DNA from: Isoetes taiwanensis
Lineage: Eukaryota > Streptophyta > Lycopodiopsida > Isoetales > Isoetaceae
Assembly (NCBI GenBank): GCA_021234155.1
Contig: JAJEKV010000301.1
Span: 126,001-190,000 of the forward strand
DNA: 64,000 nucleotides
Direction: 5' to 3'
Shown piece after piece: positions 33,769-45,207 of this stretch. Made by a program: the position numbers and the translations under genes. The notes beneath the pieces were generated by a model. The model saw only the letters and a list, made by a program, of their open reading frames with translations, was not told the origin of the DNA and did not search any database. Every line of letters begins with the position of its first letter. The stretch's first letter is position 1.

Positions 33769-34559
33769 AAATACACTCTATTCTGTTTTATTCCTGGCTC
33801 TTATATGAATCACAACACATGCTATTTCAGTGGGAACAAAATACTAATTTCCTATACGATTACACCCAAAACCTTGTAAAATCATTCCTTATCTAAACAT
33901 ATATAGGGTATGGTCGCCCTCTGCCGTGACCCCACTCGTAGCATGGGTCAGGCCCCCGTCCCTTCGCGGTTTAACTCCATGCTGCTATGGGTCCACAAGT
34001 CTACGGACCGCCGTATTGTGGCCAGATATCATCGACTGCGTTTCTGTCAACCGAGACACCAGCCTCCATCAACCATGTCTGTCGTTGCCTCTGTCGTGAG
34101 TTCAGGTCCCAGGCACCATGCACTGAGTGACCATATTCGTGCACTGGATGACCATATCCGTGCTGGAAAAAATACCCCAAGCATGCCGATCTGAAAGACG
34201 AATTCAATGCGGGTGATTTGAATTGGCATCCAAACCTAGCACTCGATTGCATTTTTCTGAATTCAATTCTCCGACTCCCGCTATGGCTTCCATGGACATA
34301 AAATCCTGCCCTCCTTTCATAGTTCATATGTTCTCGAGAAGAGGCTGTGAAGAGCGCGAAGACAGCCATGGTTTCGACGAGGGCATGAAGAGATACCGAT
34401 GCTGAAAGAGGTACCAGGAGACCGGCATCATCTAAGAGGGTATGCGCGCCCAGGACAAAGAAGAGGGCACCACAAGGCGGTGCTGCTACCATTCCAATGC
34501 CAAGGAGGCCGAGTAGAAGAGTTTAATGGACAAAGGAGCAAATGCTGGACATCCTCGAA

Positions 34560-36608
34560 GAGGTAAGTGGGCATTTCGATTAGAGAGGCATCAAGGAGGT
34601 CTGGTATACCAGAATCCACAATCCGAGATTGGCTATATGGTCGAACAACCTACAAGCAAACAAACCATCCACAAATATTGACAACTCTCTAAGAGGAGGA
34701 GCTAGTTAATTGGGCCCTTAGCATGGCAGAGCGAGGAATGGGAGTTATCCTATCTGCTGTCCAGGAAAAGGCAGCGGAGATGGCTAGAGCAGGGGGGTCT
34801 TGCGGGATATCTGGAGTACCAGGCAGTAAGTGGTGGAAGCTTTTTAAGCAAAGACACCCAGAAGTTGCACTCAGGAGTGCAGAAACCCTAGATGTGGCTA
34901 GGGCCCGTGCCATGACCCAGGAGAACCTTGACAACTTTTATGCCAGGCTCAAGCAGATTTATGCTGAGTTTGCCTTCCCAGCCTCACGGATATGGAACGC
35001 TGATGAGACTGGAATTCAGGCAGGGAAAGTGAAGGGGCTGAAAATCATAGCTAGGAAGGGGGGGAACAGGGTGAGTGAGGTCGTCATGAACAACAGGGAG
35101 TGGGTTACAATTTTGGTATGTGTTAATGCTGAGGAGTATAGAATCCCCAACATGTACATTTTTAAAGCTAGTCGAATGAGGCATGACAACAAGGGTGCCA
35201 TTCAGGCTGTCTAGACTTCAGCTTGGATGACATCAGAATTGTTTAAATCATGGCTGTCACATTTTGCAGCAAGAGTCCCAGGTGGTGTATCCCCAGATCA
35301 GCCTCACCTTATCATTTTGGATGGTCATGGCAGCCATGTGGATCTAGAAGTCATATTGGCAGCAAGAGAAGGGCATTCACTTTGCCTTATTGCCTACACA
35401 CACGTCTCATAGGCTTCAACCTCTAGATGTGGCATGTTTTGCCCCTTTCAAGGCATCATTCAAAAGACGTAGGTCTGCCTGCATGGTTATCAAAGGGAGG
35501 ACAGAGCCAAAGAGGGAGGAGATAGCAGAATTGATTTCACGGTCAATTGCATGTGGTCTAACACCCCACAACATCAAGGCGGGTTTTAGGGCCACTGGTG
35601 TCTGGCCCTTTGACCAGGAAAAAGTTAAGCCAGGCCAAGAGTGTACCAGGTTTGGGAGGGTACATGTTGAAGACATTATAGAAGGCCATGAGCAGGTTGG
35701 AGAAAAGTACCATCCAGATGCACCAATGGAAGGGTTTGACATGGCAGAAGTGCACCAGCTATGGGAGGCCTTACCTGGACAACTCCAACTGATGTGCAAA
35801 ATGAATAAGCACCACACATTCAAGCTGGTGAGCATGTGGAACAATCTGTGCATGTGAAACATACACATAAAATTGGTGATGAAGGTGCTGGTGCAATGAT
35901 GGCTTCACAGGCTCGTATAAGTCAGGTGTATGTCCCTGATATTGGAGGATCTATGGCTGGTCTGCAAGAACCAAACGTGTGTGCGGCCATCACAGGCCAT
36001 GAGGGCAAGGAAGAGGGGCTTCACCCCAAATCTGGGGGGGAAAGAGTGCACATATCGAGTGATGGTTTCTACGAGGTATTGAGAGCAGAACAGGCAAGAA
36101 GGGCAGAGGCCGAAAAATTGAAATTGGAGCAGCTGGCAGCAAGGAAGCTCAAGACTGCAAGGAGGAAAGCTGAAAGGGAGGAGGCTGCCAAGAGGGCACA
36201 GGCTAACAGGGAGGAGAGAGAGATGAGGAAGATAGATGATGCAGCTAAAGCTGCAAGTGCTTCAAGGCTTAGGGATTTATGTATCCAAGGGGGGTGTCTA
36301 AAGTGGCATCTTTTTTTGGTTTTCAAAGGGTATTGAGTGAGGAGGTGAAGACAAGAAGGTTACAGGTGAGGAACATGCTGAGAATGAGGCAAGGGTTGAG
36401 TCCACTTAGGGCAGCGAGCCCACTTAGGGCAGCCATTACAGGCAATCAGACGTGCCCAGGTATTGACCAAAACCTTGAGCCTACTGGTCCTGTTAGTCCC
36501 TGTGTAGACCTGAACTCACAACCATTGGAGGATGTTGATGAGGTGCAAGTCATGTGCAGTTTAGATGACACACATATCTGCTCGAGTGATGCTGGACATG
36601 GGCAGTAA
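34560..36608 (+). pseudogene. Pogo/Tigger-like (CENP-B HTH + DDE_1) transposase, copy B
   Basis: Domains in order: N-terminal helix-turn-helix (SGIPESTIRDWLYGRTTYK), a second DNA-binding part (EEELVNWALSMAERGMGVIL...GSKWWKLFKQRHPEV), first catalytic Asp in WNADETGIQ, second Asp in LIILDGHGSHVD, then HTSHRLQPLDVACFAPFK, and a C-terminal charged coiled coil (35836-36336). Lesions: TAA near 34691, TAG at about 35212, a frameshift before HTSHRLQ, shared with copy A. So this is a dead cut-and-paste transposase. The longest open piece starts at 34723. Copy B alone keeps the 22-residue coiled-coil segment AEKLKLEQLAARKLK and neighbours. Confidence 0.85.
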
Positions 36609-36757
36609 GCATTGAGGGTTGCATACCTCTAGTTAGACTTGTAGCAAATCCAATTAGCACTGTCAATTCCCCTTTGAAGAGGTGAGACTTGCCAGCTCCA
36701 TAGCAACATGCTGACATTAGTCATGGCAACTCATTAAGACTGGACACAAAGGGATAG

Positions 36758-37012
36758 ATGAACTATGCTGCAGCCAATTCAGGACCTCAACATGACCAAG
36801 ATGTTGCAATAGGCAAGGCAAGGATTATCAGGGAGATGGTGGAAATTGGGATGGACCCTGCAATTATTGGCCGTGCAAGGGGCATGGATGTTGGGTTTAC
36901 AAGAATATGGAGGGCTGAGATGGCTCGTGAAACCCAGCCAACTCCAAGATTTGGGGAGGGGACCTCATTCATAGCTATACCCGCTCGTAGTCAGGTATGC
37001 TCATTCACCTAG
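36758..37012 (+). CDS. Small conserved ORF downstream of the transposase, copy B
   Basis: Counterpart of 615-869 on the minus strand, with the same 84-codon frame and only scattered substitutions. Same orientation as the transposase. Function unknown; possibly a terminal exon or second ORF of the element. Confidence 0.25.
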   Translation: MNYAAANSGPQHDQDVAIGKARIIREMVEIGMDPAIIGRARGMDVGFTRIWRAEMARETQPTPRFGEGTSFIAIPARSQVCSFT

Positions 37013-37444
37013 TATTCTTGATTTTAAGTTTACATTTTATTTGGCTTTTTTCCTAACAGACAATATGCACAGATATCTGAAGACTCTGATGAAACCCAAG
37101 ACAATTAAGGTGTCGACAAGACTCTAAATGGAGTGAACTCATTGTACATAATTTTATTGTTTGCAACCGATTTCCCAATCCTTTACCAATACCTATGGGG
37201 CATGGACCTGACCGAATTATTGTCATTTACACAAATAGCTTAAGTAATCAACACAACCAATTGGGCCAGTAATCAGAAGATCAATGACAAAATTTTGATC
37301 ATGGAAATTTTAGCCCTGAGGCTTCACAAAATAAGCCCAAGGGGCTGCATCACTTGTGGCACGATGGCCAACAGACAGCATAAACCAAAAGGAAGGAGAG
37401 GAAGGGATCGTCCAAAGGGGCCTTCTGTACAAAGGGGCTGCAGC

Positions 37445-37870
37445 TCAATAACCAACCGGGCTCTGGAAGAGCACAGGATCTCCTTCTGTGACCACTATCT
37501 GGCAATGTATGAGATCTGTTTCGGACTTCGCCCGCTCAACCTGGGACACAATCTCAAGCGAAACCTCCACGTTTACAGACGATCCCATGACTGTTGTAAT
37601 CTCGGCGGGGGTTATCAAGCAATTCCAGACCCTGAAGCTGTTAGGAGTCGTCGAAGGGGACGAGCTCGTAGGCGAGGGCGGAGCGCTCGGAAGAGGCTGA
37701 GCCCTCTTGCTAGAATCAGAGCCGCCACCCCTAACAACGTCCCATCTAGAACCCGATCTAGGATAGCTTGTTCTCCTCGAGTGATCCATGGCTGATTCTT
37801 CTGAGATGCAATGAAAAACGCATGAAATCAGTAGCCACATCCCATTAATACCAGCGGCCCTAGATGCCAT
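37445..37870 (-). CDS. Conserved ORF of unknown function in copy B (opposite to transposase)
   Basis: A 141-codon minus-strand frame: a hydrophobic beginning, MDHSRRTSYPRSGSRWDVVR, a proline/serine-rich linker, then CLITPAEITTVMGSSVNVEV and SQVERAKSETDLIHCQIVVT, ending SPVGY. The C-terminal 60 residues are preserved in copy A (1-183). It resembles an exon or ORF captured into the repeat; no domain recognised. A plus-strand frame of similar size overlaps but is arginine-rich and less convincing. Confidence 0.35.
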   Translation of the reverse strand: MASRAAGINGMWLLISCVFHCISEESAMDHSRRTSYPRSGSRWDVVRGGGSDSSKRAQPLPSAPPSPTSSSPSTTPNSFRVWNCLITPAEITTVMGSSVNVEVSLEIVSQVERAKSETDLIHCQIVVTEGDPVLFQSPVGY

Positions 37871-38483
37871 ATACGAGTCCTATGGCGCCAGCTACCGATA
37901 CGTATGCCGCCAGCTATCGAAGCACCTGCCAACGATCACCGTTGCCTTTTTAGCCCTCCTCTGCCAAAATTCGAGCCAATTTTCCATACTGCAATCCCAA
38001 ATCTGCATCCAAATCGGCCTTGAAATTTGAATGGTGCTCTGGCAGCGTAACTTCTGTTTTCTCACCCCCCCCTCCCCCCCTTTTTTGAATCCCTTTTTAG
38101 CTGCTTCTGGTAGAGGGTTGTCCATGTAGCTTGGCAGGATTGAGCCTTTTATGGAATTAGCTTTTATGGGTAGTACCCATTTAGGTAAATGTACGCAAAT
38201 TTGACGCCAAACTTTTTGCCGGCTTCAAGAAATAGTTTACCAGCTCCAATATTTTGGGGCCTGAGAACAACTTAGTACAGAGACCCGCCAGGTATGGCTG
38301 CTGCATGTTTCTTGCTGTATAGTCCTTCAAGATTTTTGTTCTCAGCTTGGTGCCACGATAGGGTATGATGGAGTAATAGAGAGGTCATATGGACTGCGTT
38401 GTGGCTCTTGTGGCTAAAGGAAAAGTACATTGCAAGCAATTCAACATCTATCTCAACAAAGTAAGATTTTTTATTTTTGATAG
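37871..38483. other. No gene supported
   Basis: Contains a C-rich run at about 38066-38085. Beyond the limit of repeat copy B; no coding signal. Confidence 0.45.
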
Positions 38484-38779
38484 ATATTTAATATTTAATA
38501 TTTAATATTTAATATTTAATATTTAATATTTAATATTTAATATTTAATATTTAATATTTAATATTTAATATTTAATATTTAATATTTAATATTTAATATT
38601 TAATATTTAATATTTAATATTTAATATTTAATATTTAATATTTAATATTTAATATTTAATATTTAATATTTAATATTTAATATTTAATATTTAATATTTA
38701 ATATTTAATATTTAATATTTAATATTTAATATTTAATATTTAATATTTAATATTTAATATTTAATATTTAATATTTAAT
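38484..38779. repeat. Perfect 7-bp microsatellite (ATATTTA)n, about 42 units
   Basis: 296 bp of uninterrupted ATATTTA (equivalently TTTAATA) with no variant unit seen. The period equals that of the plant telomere repeat TTTAGGG, but the sequence is AT-only. Lack of substitutions implies recent expansion. Confidence 0.97.
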
Positions 38780-38924
38780 TGGTTACATAATTCTAGGAAA
38801 TTGAATGAGTTTGTATGACATGTAGAACTTGGACATTTCTAACGATTCTATTCTCTAGAATGAGAAGAATGTCAAGAGAATCTAGCGTAGGATTCAAACA
38901 TACAAATTATATCTGCAATTATGT

Positions 38925-39270
38925 CGGCAACCCATTTATCATGCACTTCTCATATTGATAAGGAAGTCATGTTGCTGAGACAGAAAGAGCCTTTTCATGT
39001 TGCCTTCTCATGTACTTTTCATGGTACTTTGTTCTACATGAAGAGCCTACAAAAGTTCACTTGCAAAACTATTTGTGATTATGTGTTTCTTCATGCAGGA
39101 AACATGTGAATGTTGAGTAGCTGGTGCTGGCAGATAATGTACTCAGAATATATGTTGCAGTGTTGAGGTCCGAGAAAGACTAATAAAATTGAAACATAGG
39201 TACCTACATGATTTGGCATACATCAGGTTTCCATAATCACTTACATTTGGCTGCTTTAGTTAAGAGGTTG
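38925..39270. repeat. Direct duplication, unit 1 (partner 39618-39960)
   Basis: Shares with 39618-39960 landmarks in the same order: CATTTATCATGCACTT, GCCTACAAAAGTT, and the terminal ATCACTTACATTTGGCTGCT. Diverged by substitutions and small indels. Coding status unclear; frames are short. Confidence 0.7.
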
Positions 39271-39355
39271 AAAATGCAAAAAGATGAGAATCTTCTTTAT
39301 TTGAGAGGTTGAAAATGCAAAAGATGAGAATCTTCTGTAATTGAGAGCAGATAAA
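39262..39355. repeat. About 48-bp tandem duplication
   Basis: GAGGTTGAAAATGCAAAA(A)GATGAGAATCTTCT occurs twice, starting at about 39265 and 39305. Confidence 0.8.
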
Positions 39356-39617
39356 TAACTGTTTTTCTTTTGGTGAACAAACATATTATTTCACGTGCCA
39401 CATATTGTTACATCTACTTGAGTTTTGGATTTACAGATATAGCCACAGTTTTCTAAATGCATGATGAAATTAGTACTTTGTTCCTCAATGTTCTCAATTA
39501 TTTAGCACATTTACGTTGTTTACCATGGTAGTGTAGTGATAGTAGTTCTGCAGCCTAGGAACGCATAAAGATGGTGCAAAAATAGAACATGATTGCATAT
39601 TGGTGGCCAGAATTATT

Positions 39618-39960
39618 TTTGGAGACCATTTATCATGCACTTTTTATGTTGCTTAGAAAGTCCTGTTGCTTAGACATAAATAGCCTTTCCGTGGCACTTC
39701 TCTAGTCCTTTGTTCTTCATGAAGTGCCTACAAAAGTTGACTTTTACAAAATTGTTTAGAACTATGTGCTTCATCAATGCAAGAAATGGATGGCTGTTGA
39801 GCACAGTGAGAGATAATGGATTCAGAAGGTATATTGCTCTCGTGTTCTTCAAGTGTGAGAAATACTATTGAAACTGAAAGGTATAATTTTGCATACATTA
39901 GGTTTTCATGATCACTTACATTTGGCTGCTTTTTTTCAGAAGTTGCCAATGCACAAGATC
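39618..39960. repeat. Direct duplication, unit 2 (partner 38925-39270)
   Basis: Second copy of the segment described at 38925-39270, about 700 bp downstream in the same orientation. Confidence 0.7.
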
Positions 39961-40490
39961 TGGCTATGGAGTTCATTCTCTTTTTCAGTTGCCAGAGATG
40001 ATCAAAGGAGAAAAAAAGCAACTGTAGTGTATGATGTTTGAGAAGGATGTGTATTGTGTAAAGGGTACAAATGGCGTTGTACAACAAAGCAGAATATGCA
40101 GCTCATGAGTTCTAAGCAAGCTGGTGGTTGCCATTTTTTTTATTGGTGTTGCTTCCTCCCTGTAGAATTAAACAATGATTACACATGCACCATATGGTTA
40201 TGAATGCTTGCGAGGCAAAACATGCTCTTGCAATGTCAACATATATTCCCATATGCACTGGCGTATGCACGACAACATGTAATTTACAATATAAGGGGAG
40301 ACCTTGCACCTATAGGAATGTCGTAGGATGGAGTAGACTATGGATACTTGCATTGAAGCCCAAAGTAAGATGAGGAATGTGTAGGAGGACATAGCTTTTG
40401 TGCAATCCGAGATTTTCATGCCCTTATATATGATTTCTTAATCGTGCAGACTTCTATAAATATAATTCAAGCAAGTTGAAGTTGGAGAAC
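39961..40490. other. No gene supported
   Basis: No motif-bearing frame or repeat identified on either strand. Confidence 0.45.
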
Positions 40491-40527
40491 AAAATAGAAT
40501 AGAATAGAATAGAATAGAATAGAATAG
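40491..40527. repeat. (GAATA)n microsatellite
   Basis: Seven or so consecutive GAATA/AATAG units before GGATTGC. Confidence 0.9.
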
Positions 40528-40646
40528 GATTGCTTATTATTAATAAATTTTACTATTGGTTTATGAACCCCAACACCACCACCAAGGCCTTGAAGGGGCC
40601 AAAATTTCTTTTAGTTAACACAAACCATTACATCCAACATTTTTAA

Positions 40647-40866
40647 ATTGAATTCCCCCTGAAACCCCTTTTGGTTTAGGTGCATGTTCACATGGGTGTG
40701 ACTCCGGGCATTGAGAGTTGTCGGATGGGCATATTTGCCCTTTATTCCTCGATCTAGACCGTAGATAGTGATTTTCGTTTGTGGCATATGCTTGTACAAG
40801 TTTTATTATACTGTATAACCAGGTTTGCAAAATACTATAAGATTTGAGGCAATATATTAAATTCTG
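40647..40866 (+). mobile_element. MITE family M, copy 4 (right end missing)
   Basis: Starts with a mutated terminus (TTGAATTCCCCCTGAAACCC) and shares GGGCATATTTGCCCTTTATT and TTTGCAAAATACTATAAG with copy 1. It ends at AATATATTAAAT and abuts the coding frame that runs on the minus strand from 41185. A diverged GGCC...GGGGCC hairpin flank lies to the left (40586-40646). Confidence 0.7.
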
Positions 40867-41185
40867 TCTCTGATTTTTTAAGCTCCTTAGTTGACGTACC
40901 AGCTTCCTCTACATCATGTTCCCCCTCTTTCCTTTGGTGGATTCTATCAGAGGTATTTCCTGTATTTATAATATTGTCAACTTCTTCCTCTTGAGTATAG
41001 TTTCCTTCGCCTAGCCCTCTTATTTCAATTTCTGGAAGAGAAGGATAGCTTGATACAACCAATTGAGATGGTGATATATAAACTTGTACCACAACAAGAA
41101 TAGACCCAGCAAGAATGGTTCCTAAAACCCATGAATAAAACGTAGGGAATCGTTTATCTTGACGCCCATTCTTTATGACCGCCAT
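40866..41185 (-). CDS. 5' exon of a type II membrane protein, cut by an M element
   Basis: From ATG at 41185 the minus-strand frame encodes a short basic cytosolic end (MAVIKNGRQDKRFPTF), one membrane anchor (about residues 18-38) and an acidic, N-glycosylatable stem (GEGNYTQEEEVDNIINTGNT). This is the layout of Golgi glycosyltransferases, for example the GT61 type, whose catalytic domain would follow. The frame runs into M copy 4 after SETEF, so the gene is truncated or the element sits at an exon border. No catalytic exon was found downstream. Family assignment is only by architecture. Confidence 0.4.
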
Positions 41186-42044
41186 ATTGTATATCTCACT
41201 ACATCTACATCTAGAAGAATAGAAAATCTTTAACTTTAGCTTGTTGTAGCTAAGGCTTTTGTACTTACATAACTAACATTTTAGGGATGAGTATTCTCTG
41301 TCAGAAGACCCTGGCTATCGCAGGCACAATCTGAAGAAACAAAACCCTGCTAAAAGTGTCTGATTAAATAGTGGATCAAGAAATCAGCTTTTGGTCTTAG
41401 CCCCATTTAAATGATAAACTTGCTAGTTTACTAAGAAAGCACAAGAGATCACCGTAACTCAGATACTTATCACCGAGCAGAATTCCATGACAATTTGCAG
41501 TCGGATCGATCGATCTTGCATAATCCTACTTTCCTTTTCTGATTTGTAGTTAACATGAAACATTCATCTTCGACACTGTAGACAATAATTGCCTATTCAG
41601 ATGCCTATTATTGGAAATTGTTGTATAAGTTATAGGAATGAGATGCGTACCAAACTTCTATAGCCATTCTTGAGAAAGCCGAATCGAGTTCTCGAAATCA
41701 CAGGCGCTCAGAAAACGCAGGCGGTCGGGAAAAGTTCGAATTAGAAGAAAGATTAGGTTAACTATGTTTAGACGGGATAAAAGTAATCAATGAAAGAACT
41801 CAGTAGATTGGTTTTTAAAAACTCAATGAAAAAAGTCGACGGAAGGGTTTTTTTTTTTTTTTTTTTAAAGTGAATCTTCGTCATTATTTTTTGTGTCAAG
41901 AATATCTCAAAACCGCATATTGGGTTCTCTTGAAATTCAAATTTTTCGTGCAGGTAGAAAGCTATTTCTTGGTAGCTCTTCTTCTTCGAGCAGCTCAAGC
42001 GCTTATCCAAGCAACCTTCCGACTCTATTACTAGGCGATTCGGA
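41186..42044. other. No gene supported; possible promoter of the 41185 frame
   Basis: Upstream of the minus-strand ATG at 41185 but without a clear TATA box. A 20-base T run lies at about 41848. Nothing coding. Confidence 0.4.
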
Positions 42045-42164
42045 GATGTCTTCTAAAACGAGAGGTGGTCGAGGTGGACGGGGCTGAGAGAGCGGCAACC
42101 AAGGAAACTCAAAACCTGGCTCTTCTCAAGTTTCAGAGGACGTTGATCAAACCCCTATTCAAGG
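42045..42164 (+). pseudogene. RGG-containing exon-like fragment
   Basis: ATG at 42045 opens MSSKTRGGRGGRG then TGA, and the same frame continues ESGNQGNSKPGSSQVSEDVD and TPIQ before a possible donor (AAG|GTATTT). Composition suggests the start of an RNA-binding-type protein with one in-frame stop. Too short to name. Confidence 0.2.
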
Positions 42165-42654
42165 TATTTAATCTGCCTTTTTGCCACAAAATATAGATTG
42201 TATAGAGAGTATTATGCTTTGCATGAATTTGAGTTCTTTCCTTGCAACATACAAGGTATATTACCTTCTATTAATGCTCTGATTCTCTGTTTTTAGAATA
42301 TAATTTTGCTCTATTTTTTAGAATATAGTTCTTAATAGTTTTAAACAGAGGGATACACGTCCAACATGAACTAGAGGTTTGACAATTAGGGATAGCAATC
42401 TTCAATAAGGATACATAGTGTAAAATATGGATGGATAAGGGGTCTATAGATTTCTTATGATTCTGCACGCCAGAAGCGCTTACCTTGGTGCCTGCAGCTT
42501 CTTTTAAGGGCCATTACGGGCCCATGTTCTTGTTGTGATATGTGTTTTCTAGTTACACTGCTAGGCCCTATAGGCTACAGTCTACCGATGACCAATGTCG
42601 TGCCTGGTTATCTATTATATGTGTGGCACGATTTTATCTGCAAGGCGAGCAATA

Positions 42655-44460
42655 CTAAGTACATACAATGAGCGTCCTGCCATACCTATCATCTTGAGTT
42701 TCGCTATCGTCGTCGGCGTCATTCTCCCCTTCGCCACCCTTAATCTCCGTGCTCTTCTGACTGTTGGAATTGTTATTTACTATTAGTCCCTTTACGTCCT
42801 TCACAACTAACATTATTTTAGCGTTGATTTGGAAAACCTGGGAATCACTAGAGTCGCTTGGGTTATCAATGGCCCCTTCTCTCTCAGTTGCCTTATTAAT
42901 TAAATCCATGTTAACCTATGAATCTATTCTAGGGTTGGTTGCATCACCCGCAAGGGAGGCAAGGATATCCCCCATGTTCTGCATTATCACATTACTTTGA
43001 GCAGCTAGTTTAGCAGCCAGTGGCTCATTACTTTCCTTATCAGGTTGCGAATTACTAGTTCCCTCATCAGAAGCATCGTCTATTTTTGAGTTCGACAAGT
43101 CCATGAGGCTTTTGATTGCTGAAGATTTCAGGTCGTCATAAGGGCCTTTAGGAGATTTGGCAAGTACATACATGAGGAATAGTTCAAGAAAGTCTTTTGC
43201 CTGCTCATCACTCACAAAACAGTGACATCTTCTGATACCCATCAAAGCCTCTCGGGCAATAAAACCTCCAACATGAAACTCCAAGCACGTTGTATCAATT
43301 GGAGCAAAATCCTCAACAAGGTAAGCAAATCAAAACCCGGGGGAGGGGGACCGTTTTTTATTTAAGGGGCCCTTCTCCTTAGTTAGTAGCTCGTACTTGA
43401 TCTCAACACTTAGGAGAGGGTCCCGATCCTCATCCTCTTCTGACTCATCTTCATGATCCTCATCCTAATCCGTATGATAGAATATAGTTGTTAAGTTTGG
43501 ATCATCTAGAAGAAAACATTCCTATGCACTGCTATTCTCACCCTTGGCCTTAGCATTATCATATTCCTCGTCTGACAGCATAGATATCATAATGAAGATC
43601 ACATGTGCCATCTTCCGTGTTGTTCGCAGCTCATTATCGCTAACATCATATATTAGGCATTGTCGCTCACCATTATCGCTCACCATTCACATCTGTCTTC
43701 ATAAAAAAGTATCTTTGTATGCAGTAGCTCTACAATGAGTAAGTCTGATCAGATCTTTCTTCTGCTCATGTGTCATATCCAAGAGCAATTTGCAGTTGGT
43801 GTCGTCCTCTTCCTCATAGGAGATTACGATCCCTTGTTTGGTCATCTTGTCTGCTTCCTTTTTTTTCGAGAAGAGTGTTAAGTCGAGCTTGCCATTTGTC
43901 TTGGCGAGGTCAACGAACCACTCGGCACCCTCATCCATTTCCTCTTCAGGGCATGGAGGGTCAGTGGTTGCTATAAGAATAGGCACTTCATCATCTAAGG
44001 CGAGATCATATGGTATTACATCTGGGTCGTCTACCCTTGGCTTCTTGCCAGGAATAGACCTTGAATTATTAGGGGTCTTCTTCCTCTTTGGCGCTGCAAA
44101 AGAAGATGAACATGATTTAGAAAACTTTTCTGAACATATATTACTGGGCATATACATATTAGCACCACTGTTAACTTCGGGTTCTCCCTCAGCTTTTTTC
44201 TAGAAGTAAAAGATGTAGGTCATCAGGAGAGCTTGATAACAGTCCCAGCAAGTGGAATTGAGTCAATAACTTTGCTTGAGACATCTAGATGTAATGTGAA
44301 TCTCCACAAGGACAAAAGATTATGTCTAGCATATTGTAGTAAGTTGCCCTCAAGCTCAACAATAAGTATATTCTTCCCATCCAAGTCAGCAGCAGTTGGA
44401 GAGAAGCTAATTTCTTTTTTTCAAAAGATGGGCCTCATCTACTTACGTTTACCTGCATCA
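42655..44460 (-). pseudogene. Acidic coding-like region, possibly a decaying transposon protein
   Basis: Successive minus-strand frames read as one protein with breaks: about 44440-44240 (ADLDGKNILIVELEGNLLQY, VSSKVIDSIPLAGTVIK), a possible intron, 44190-43699 (KRKKTPNNSRSIPGKKPRVD, DEVPILIATTDPPCPEEEMD, LLLDMTHEQKKDLIRLTHCR), an acidic stretch DEDHEDESEEDEDRD, then 43320-42916 (FAPIDTTCLEFHVGGFIARE, RRCHCFVSDEQAKDFLELFL) and 42909-42655 (acidic). The FHVGGFIARE...C.C segment recalls the Y.AGYI.R.....C..C patch of P/THAP-type transposases, but the resemblance is weak. Several stops interrupt. I cannot assign a function. Confidence 0.35.
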
Positions 44461-45015
44461 CATTAGGATTTCTTGATTTAAGAAACGATCATACACAACA
44501 TGGCCAAGCTTGTAAGCTAACTCCATGGACATGGTTATGTTGATAGAAATAGTTCGGAGGCAACTCTTAACTATAAAACCTCTTGGCTTCATTGATATGA
44601 TGGCGGTATAACGGCATGTTCCATGTCTTAATCATTGAATCATCACTTTCACATTGTCAAAATATGCAATTGAAATTCCATAAACTAAAAATGAAAAATG
44701 ACTTAGATTCTATACATCATCATAAAGCTTGCTATGATGTCTCTTGCTCTTGAAAGTAGCACAGGATGAGTTCACTTCTTCATTCAACTCAATGTTGCCC
44801 TGCAAGGTATGGCCAACCCATCATGAGATACTATTGCTGCTGGAGCATTTAGTTTAGATGAATCAGACAAACGTATGAAGCTACACAAAATCAGCAGCAC
44901 TTGTACAGAATGAAATATTCTTCAGGTGATTAGTCCAAAGCTGGTTTATTTAAAATATAGAACCTTTTTGGATTAGAGAGAGCAGGAAGCACAAGTCCGC
45001 GAGGAATAGCCATGA
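44461..45015. other. No gene supported
   Basis: No motif-bearing frame; ends where the inverted-repeat arm begins. Confidence 0.45.
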
Positions 45016-45207
45016 CCTATGCATTGTTCAGGCATTCGAAGCGGAGCGTTCTTCATAGTATGTTCTTTTGTTGCGGCTTGTCTTTCAAGAATTCTGATCA
45101 AAATGTACGGGAATTGTACAATGATCTTAGAACAATGATTTATGCATTTTGCAAGGAAAGTTAAATGAATCCAACGGTGATATCAAGGTGAGAAATTGCT
45201 ACTGATA

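Larger units (their letters stand above)
33431..37629 (+). repeat. Composite transposon-bearing repeat, copy B
   Basis: Homologous, in inverted orientation, to 1-5463. It lacks the hAT-like insertion, so it provides the empty site, and keeps the transposase N-terminal half that copy A has lost. A TATATA box precedes a long leader (about 33898). No terminal inverted repeats of a pogo element were identified, so the true ends of the mobile unit remain open. The duplication may have occurred as one large segment rather than by transposition. Confidence 0.85.

Noticed and set aside
34001-34492. 163-codon minus-strand frame (and its 159-codon counterpart at 4478-4957)
   Set aside because: Present in both repeat copies, but opposite to the transposase leader and lacking any recognisable domain; the similarity is explained by the duplication alone. 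Left as part of the repeat.
37295-37795. 166-codon plus-strand arginine-rich frame
   Set aside because: Overlaps the better conserved minus-strand ORF; arginine richness reflects CG-containing antisense sequence.
38484-38779. Possible interstitial telomere
   Set aside because: Same period as TTTAGGG but contains no G; it is a plain AT microsatellite.
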